From the NCBI GenBank assembly GCA_964347835.1, contig CAYFZR010000081.1:1-7424 (forward strand): DNA of 7,424 nt. The letters are read 5' to 3'. Made by a program: the position numbers and the translations under genes. This DNA comes from CAYFZR01 sp964347835 [NCBI: uncultured archaeon] (lineage in GTDB: Archaea; CAYFZR01). The notes beneath the pieces are model-generated. The model was not told the origin of the DNA. It did not search any database and saw nothing but the letters and a program-made list of their open reading frames with translations. Numbering within the stretch: the first letter of the stretch is position 1; every line of letters starts with the position of its first letter. Positions 5,792 through 7,424 of this stretch are shown here, in pieces.

Positions 5792-6262
5792 ATGGAAATG
5801 GAAAGTAAAAATGTGAAAATAAATGAAGTGCGTCCTAACTTTAGGAATGTGAACATTATAGCAAAAATTCTATCTATCGGAGAAACTAGAGAAATAAATA
5901 CCAGAAGTGGAACTAAAAAAGTTGCAGAGGCAACAATCGGCGACGAAACTGCATGTGCTTTACTCTCTCTTTGGGATGACCAAATAGGACAATATCATGA
6001 AGGCGATGTTATTAACATTCAGAATGGATACGTTTCTCTTGTTAGGGGCAGTATAAGACTAAATATTGGTAAATACGGGAAAATGGATGTTGTAGATAAG
6101 ACTATTGAAAACATCAATACTGATGAAAACATCAGTGACCAAATCCATGAAATGGAAAGAAAACCATTCCGGGATAGAGGTTTCGGCAGCGGAAAAAGCT
6201 ATGGTAGAGGAAAAGGGGGATTCGGATCCAAAGGTAGAGGCCGCCCTAGGAAGAGATATTAG
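5792..6262 (+). CDS. ssb: Single-stranded DNA-binding protein, single OB fold (Sulfolobus-type)
   Basis: This 156-residue protein binds ssDNA in replication and repair. Residues about 7-102 form one OB fold closely resembling the crenarchaeal SSB: 'VRPNFRNVNIIAKIL', 'TKKVAEATIGDETACALLSLWDD' (41-63) and 'EGDVINIQNGYVSLVRGSIRLNIG' (70-93). A flexible acidic segment follows, containing a six-residue near-duplication (ENINTD/ENISDQ). The tail rich in Gly, Arg, Lys and Ser (about 122-156) ends in 'RGRPRKRY'. Known SSBs of this type usually end in a Gly/Arg-rich tail with acidic residues; here the end is strongly basic. The chosen ATG has GGAG at 5779-5782, nine bases upstream. An upstream GTG at 5777 in the same frame would add five residues but overlaps that Shine-Dalgarno, so I reject it. 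The gene appears to be transcribed alone. Confidence 0.9.
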   Translation: MEMESKNVKINEVRPNFRNVNIIAKILSIGETREINTRSGTKKVAEATIGDETACALLSLWDDQIGQYHEGDVINIQNGYVSLVRGSIRLNIGKYGKMDVVDKTIENINTDENISDQIHEMERKPFRDRGFGSGKSYGRGKGGFGSKGRGRPRKRY

Positions 6263-6313
6263 GCTAGGTCTCTTATATTCCGTTTCAAAATTTTATCGCT
6301 ATTACCACCAAGC

Positions 6314-6320
6314 TTATATA
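6314..6320 (+). promoter_or_regulatory. Probable TATA box of the TRAM-aIF1A operon
   Basis: TTATATA, preceded by CCACCAAGC, is a good archaeal TATA match. Initiation near 6345 leaves a leader of about 65 bases before the TTG start at 6412. A small stem ATTCT/AGAAT (6382-6386/6391-6395) ends three bases before the GGAG of the Shine-Dalgarno and could modulate ribosome access. Confidence 0.5.
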
Positions 6321-6411
6321 GCAGAAAAAGATAGCTCAACTAAGAATTGTTAATGGGACTCGTTTTGACTTGTTCTATTTGATTCTTATTAGAATAAAGG
6401 AGTTGAAAACT

Positions 6412-6624
6412 TTGGATTGGTACAAACCGTCTAGAAAATCTTACGGCACTTCTTCAATCGAAGAGGGCAAAGTATACGACGTTACTATCGAAGGCAAAGG
6501 AAGAGAAGGCGACGGTATCGCAAAAGTTGAAGGTATGGTCGTCTTTGTTCAAGACGCGGAAGTCGGTGAAAACGTAAAAATAAAGATAGATCGTGTTGCC
6601 CGAAGGTGTGCCTTTGCACAATAA
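6412..6624 (+). CDS. Stand-alone TRAM-domain RNA-binding protein
   Basis: The product is 70 residues from the chosen start. After a short basic lead (DWYKPSRKSYG), the rest is one TRAM domain, a small beta-barrel that binds RNA: 'EEGKVYDVTIEGKGREGDGIAKVEG' with the hallmark G-R-E-G-D-G-I-A, then 'VVFVQDAEVGENVKIKID' and the final 'AFAQ'. Single TRAM proteins of this size are common in archaea and are proposed RNA chaperones that act like cold-shock proteins. The TTG at 6412 has AAAGGAG with GGAG at 6399-6402, nine bases upstream. The longer reading frame back to 6370 has no Shine-Dalgarno and adds a hydrophobic stretch not expected in this family. aIF1A begins 60 bases after its stop, which fits an RNA-handling/translation operon. 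Confidence 0.88.
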   Translation: MDWYKPSRKSYGTSSIEEGKVYDVTIEGKGREGDGIAKVEGMVVFVQDAEVGENVKIKIDRVARRCAFAQ

Positions 6625-6684
6625 GAAGAATAGTGTAAATAACCAAGAGAGAATTTTCTGTTTTCCGATTTTGGAGGTAACTGA

Positions 6685-6957
6685 TTGGAAGAGGTAGTGA
6701 GGGTAAGATTACCGAGGGAAGATGAAGTTCTCGGATTCGTTATCCAAACGCTTGGATCCAACAGGATAAGAGTTAATTGTTTTGATGGTGTGGAAAGGAT
6801 ATGTAGAATCCCCGGAAAAATGAAAAAAAGGATTTGGATAAGAATAGGAGATTTAGTCGTTGTTAAACCCTGGGAAATTCAAAATGAGAAAGCAGATGTA
6901 ATCTGGAGATATAGAAAAACTCAAGCGGCTTGGCTAAAGAGAAAAGGCTACTATTAA
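6685..6957 (+). CDS. eif1A: Translation initiation factor aIF1A
   Basis: This 90-residue protein is the archaeal counterpart of eIF1A/IF1, which binds the ribosomal A-site region of the small subunit during initiation. The OB fold is evident: '[50 protein letters not shown]' spans about residues 14-63, with the near-invariant 'CRIPGKM' and 'GDxVxVKPW'. The end '[18 protein letters not shown]' is typical of the family. It is slightly shorter than many archaeal homologues, mostly because the basic N-terminal tail is minimal. The TTG start has GGAGGT at 6673-6678, six bases upstream. It is probably read from the TRAM promoter; GTAAATAA at 6635-6642 could be a weak internal TATA box. Confidence 0.95.
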   Translation: MEEVVRVRLPREDEVLGFVIQTLGSNRIRVNCFDGVERICRIPGKMKKRIWIRIGDLVVVKPWEIQNEKADVIWRYRKTQAAWLKRKGYY

Positions 6958-7090
6958 GTCTTATTGAAAATGAATAACAAAATTAATGGTTCTTTGAATA
7001 TTCGCCAAGCCGAATTCTTTGAATCTTTATTTAGCTTTATAAACTTCTTTTTCGAAAGAGGTATTTCTTGATAATTGCCTATTTCGAAAA

Positions 7091-7099
7091 TTTTAAATA
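7091..7099 (+). promoter_or_regulatory. TATA box of tRNA-Cys
   Basis: TTTTAAATA, preceded by the purine-rich CGAAAA as a plausible BRE, lies about 32 bases before the tRNA 5' end. That spacing predicts a start near 7120 and a leader of only a few bases. An inverted repeat ATCTAA-TC-TTAGAT (7113-7126) fills the gap up to the first base of the tRNA. Confidence 0.6.
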
Positions 7100-7126
7100 A
7101 ACAACATCTGATATCTAATCTTAGAT

Positions 7127-7198
7127 GCCGGGGTGGCGGAGAGGCTACGCGGCGGACTGCAGATCCGCTATACACGAGTTCAAATCTCGTCCCCGGCT
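7127..7198 (+). tRNA. tRNA-Cys(GCA)
   Basis: This is a 72-base canonical cloverleaf without an intron. The acceptor is GCCGGGG/CCCCGGC (7127-7133/7191-7197), with discriminator T at 7198, which is U73 and a cysteine identity base. The D stem is GCGG/ACGC with a mismatch at 13-22. The anticodon stem GCGGA/TCCGC encloses loop CTGCAGA with anticodon GCA at 7159-7161. The variable loop is TATAC and the T arm is ACGAG-TTCAAAT-CTCGT. CCA is not encoded and must be added. The T-arm core from CGAG to CTCG is identical to that of the tRNA-Pro gene at 5424-5498. Confidence 0.97.
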
Positions 7199-7424
7199 TC
7201 ACCTCATACAATCAAGAATGAGCATTCCTTACACTAGAAGGGGTAATATTACATTTTATACCGGAATTATAAAGGGTTATATTATACTGAAATTATCCTA
7301 TCTTAACCTATAACCCCCTCTCTACACCCCCATATAATATTTAGAGCAGAAAGCAAAAGTGGAAAAGGCTCATTTGGTACCATTTATAAAATAATCTTAG
7401 GTAAGATTTTTAATTATTATCTTT
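7199..7424. other. Gene-free right end with promoter-like and palindromic sequence
   Basis: I see no credible coding region here. The stretch holds several AT-rich TATA-like sequences (CATATAATATTT at 7331-7342, ATTTATAAAAT at 7382-7392), an 8-bp inverted repeat GGGTTATA/TATAACCC (7274-7281/7309-7316), and a perfect 10-bp palindrome GTAATATTAC (7243-7252). A 7-bp inverted repeat AATCTTA-GG-TAAGATT (7393-7408), followed by three more T, directly abuts the last TATA-like box. A promoter for a gene beyond the window is the simplest reading. Confidence 0.4.

Noticed and set aside
6105-6353. 82-codon plus-strand frame overlapping the end of ssb
   Set aside because: It is an alternate reading of the ssb tail, and its C-terminal part covers the TRAM promoter.
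6370-6411. Longer TRAM protein starting at TTG 6370
   Set aside because: The added 14 residues are hydrophobic and unlike the family, and a good Shine-Dalgarno sits at 6399-6402 for the TTG at 6412.
7244-7252. TAATATTAC, identical to the nick-site nonanucleotide of some rolling-circle replicons
   Set aside because: A nine-base AT-rich match is expected by chance. There is no Rep gene, no iterons and no stable stem around it.
6954-7313. Small frames overlapping tRNA-Cys on both strands
   Set aside because: Their central parts are translations of the tRNA itself; the T-arm and acceptor pairing explain the sequence.

Overview
The window looks archaeal. It holds an archaeal translation factor aIF1A, a stand-alone TRAM-domain protein, a single-OB-fold SSB with a Gly/Arg/Lys-rich tail, a CetZ-type tubulin homologue, two tRNA genes without encoded CCA, TATA-like boxes, and several TTG starts placed 6-9 nt after a GGAG(GT) Shine-Dalgarno. 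Base composition is AT-rich. The Sulfolobus-type SSB favours a TACK-like lineage, while the DUF515-like protein recalls methanogens. The sequence alone does not settle the phylum.

Layout. From 1 to 1368 on the minus strand there is a membrane-anchored DUF515/CpaB-like protein. The first 13 codons of a following gene, which starts like a signal peptide or membrane anchor, run off the left edge. A divergent promoter region (1369-1524) separates these from a plus-strand pair: a CetZ-family GTPase (1525-2604), overlapped by 8 bp by a long coiled-coil protein with a C-terminal winged-helix domain (2597-3463). A MinD/ParA-type ATPase with a long repetitive linker, two membrane helices and an unrecognised C-terminal domain (3495-5249, minus) converges on that pair.

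An identical 14-nt sequence containing the 13-bp palindrome TTTGTC-T-GACAAA lies upstream of both cetZ and the MinD-like gene. A degenerate third copy faces the DUF515 gene. This suggests the four genes form one regulon, possibly a cytoskeletal/positioning system tied to a surface appendage. That functional link is inference.

The right part (5424-7424) is housekeeping: a Pro-type tRNA with an unexpected AGG anticodon, a gene-free stretch of related hairpins, ssb, a TRAM protein, aIF1A and tRNA-Cys(GCA). The last 226 bases hold no convincing gene, only promoter-like and palindromic sequence.
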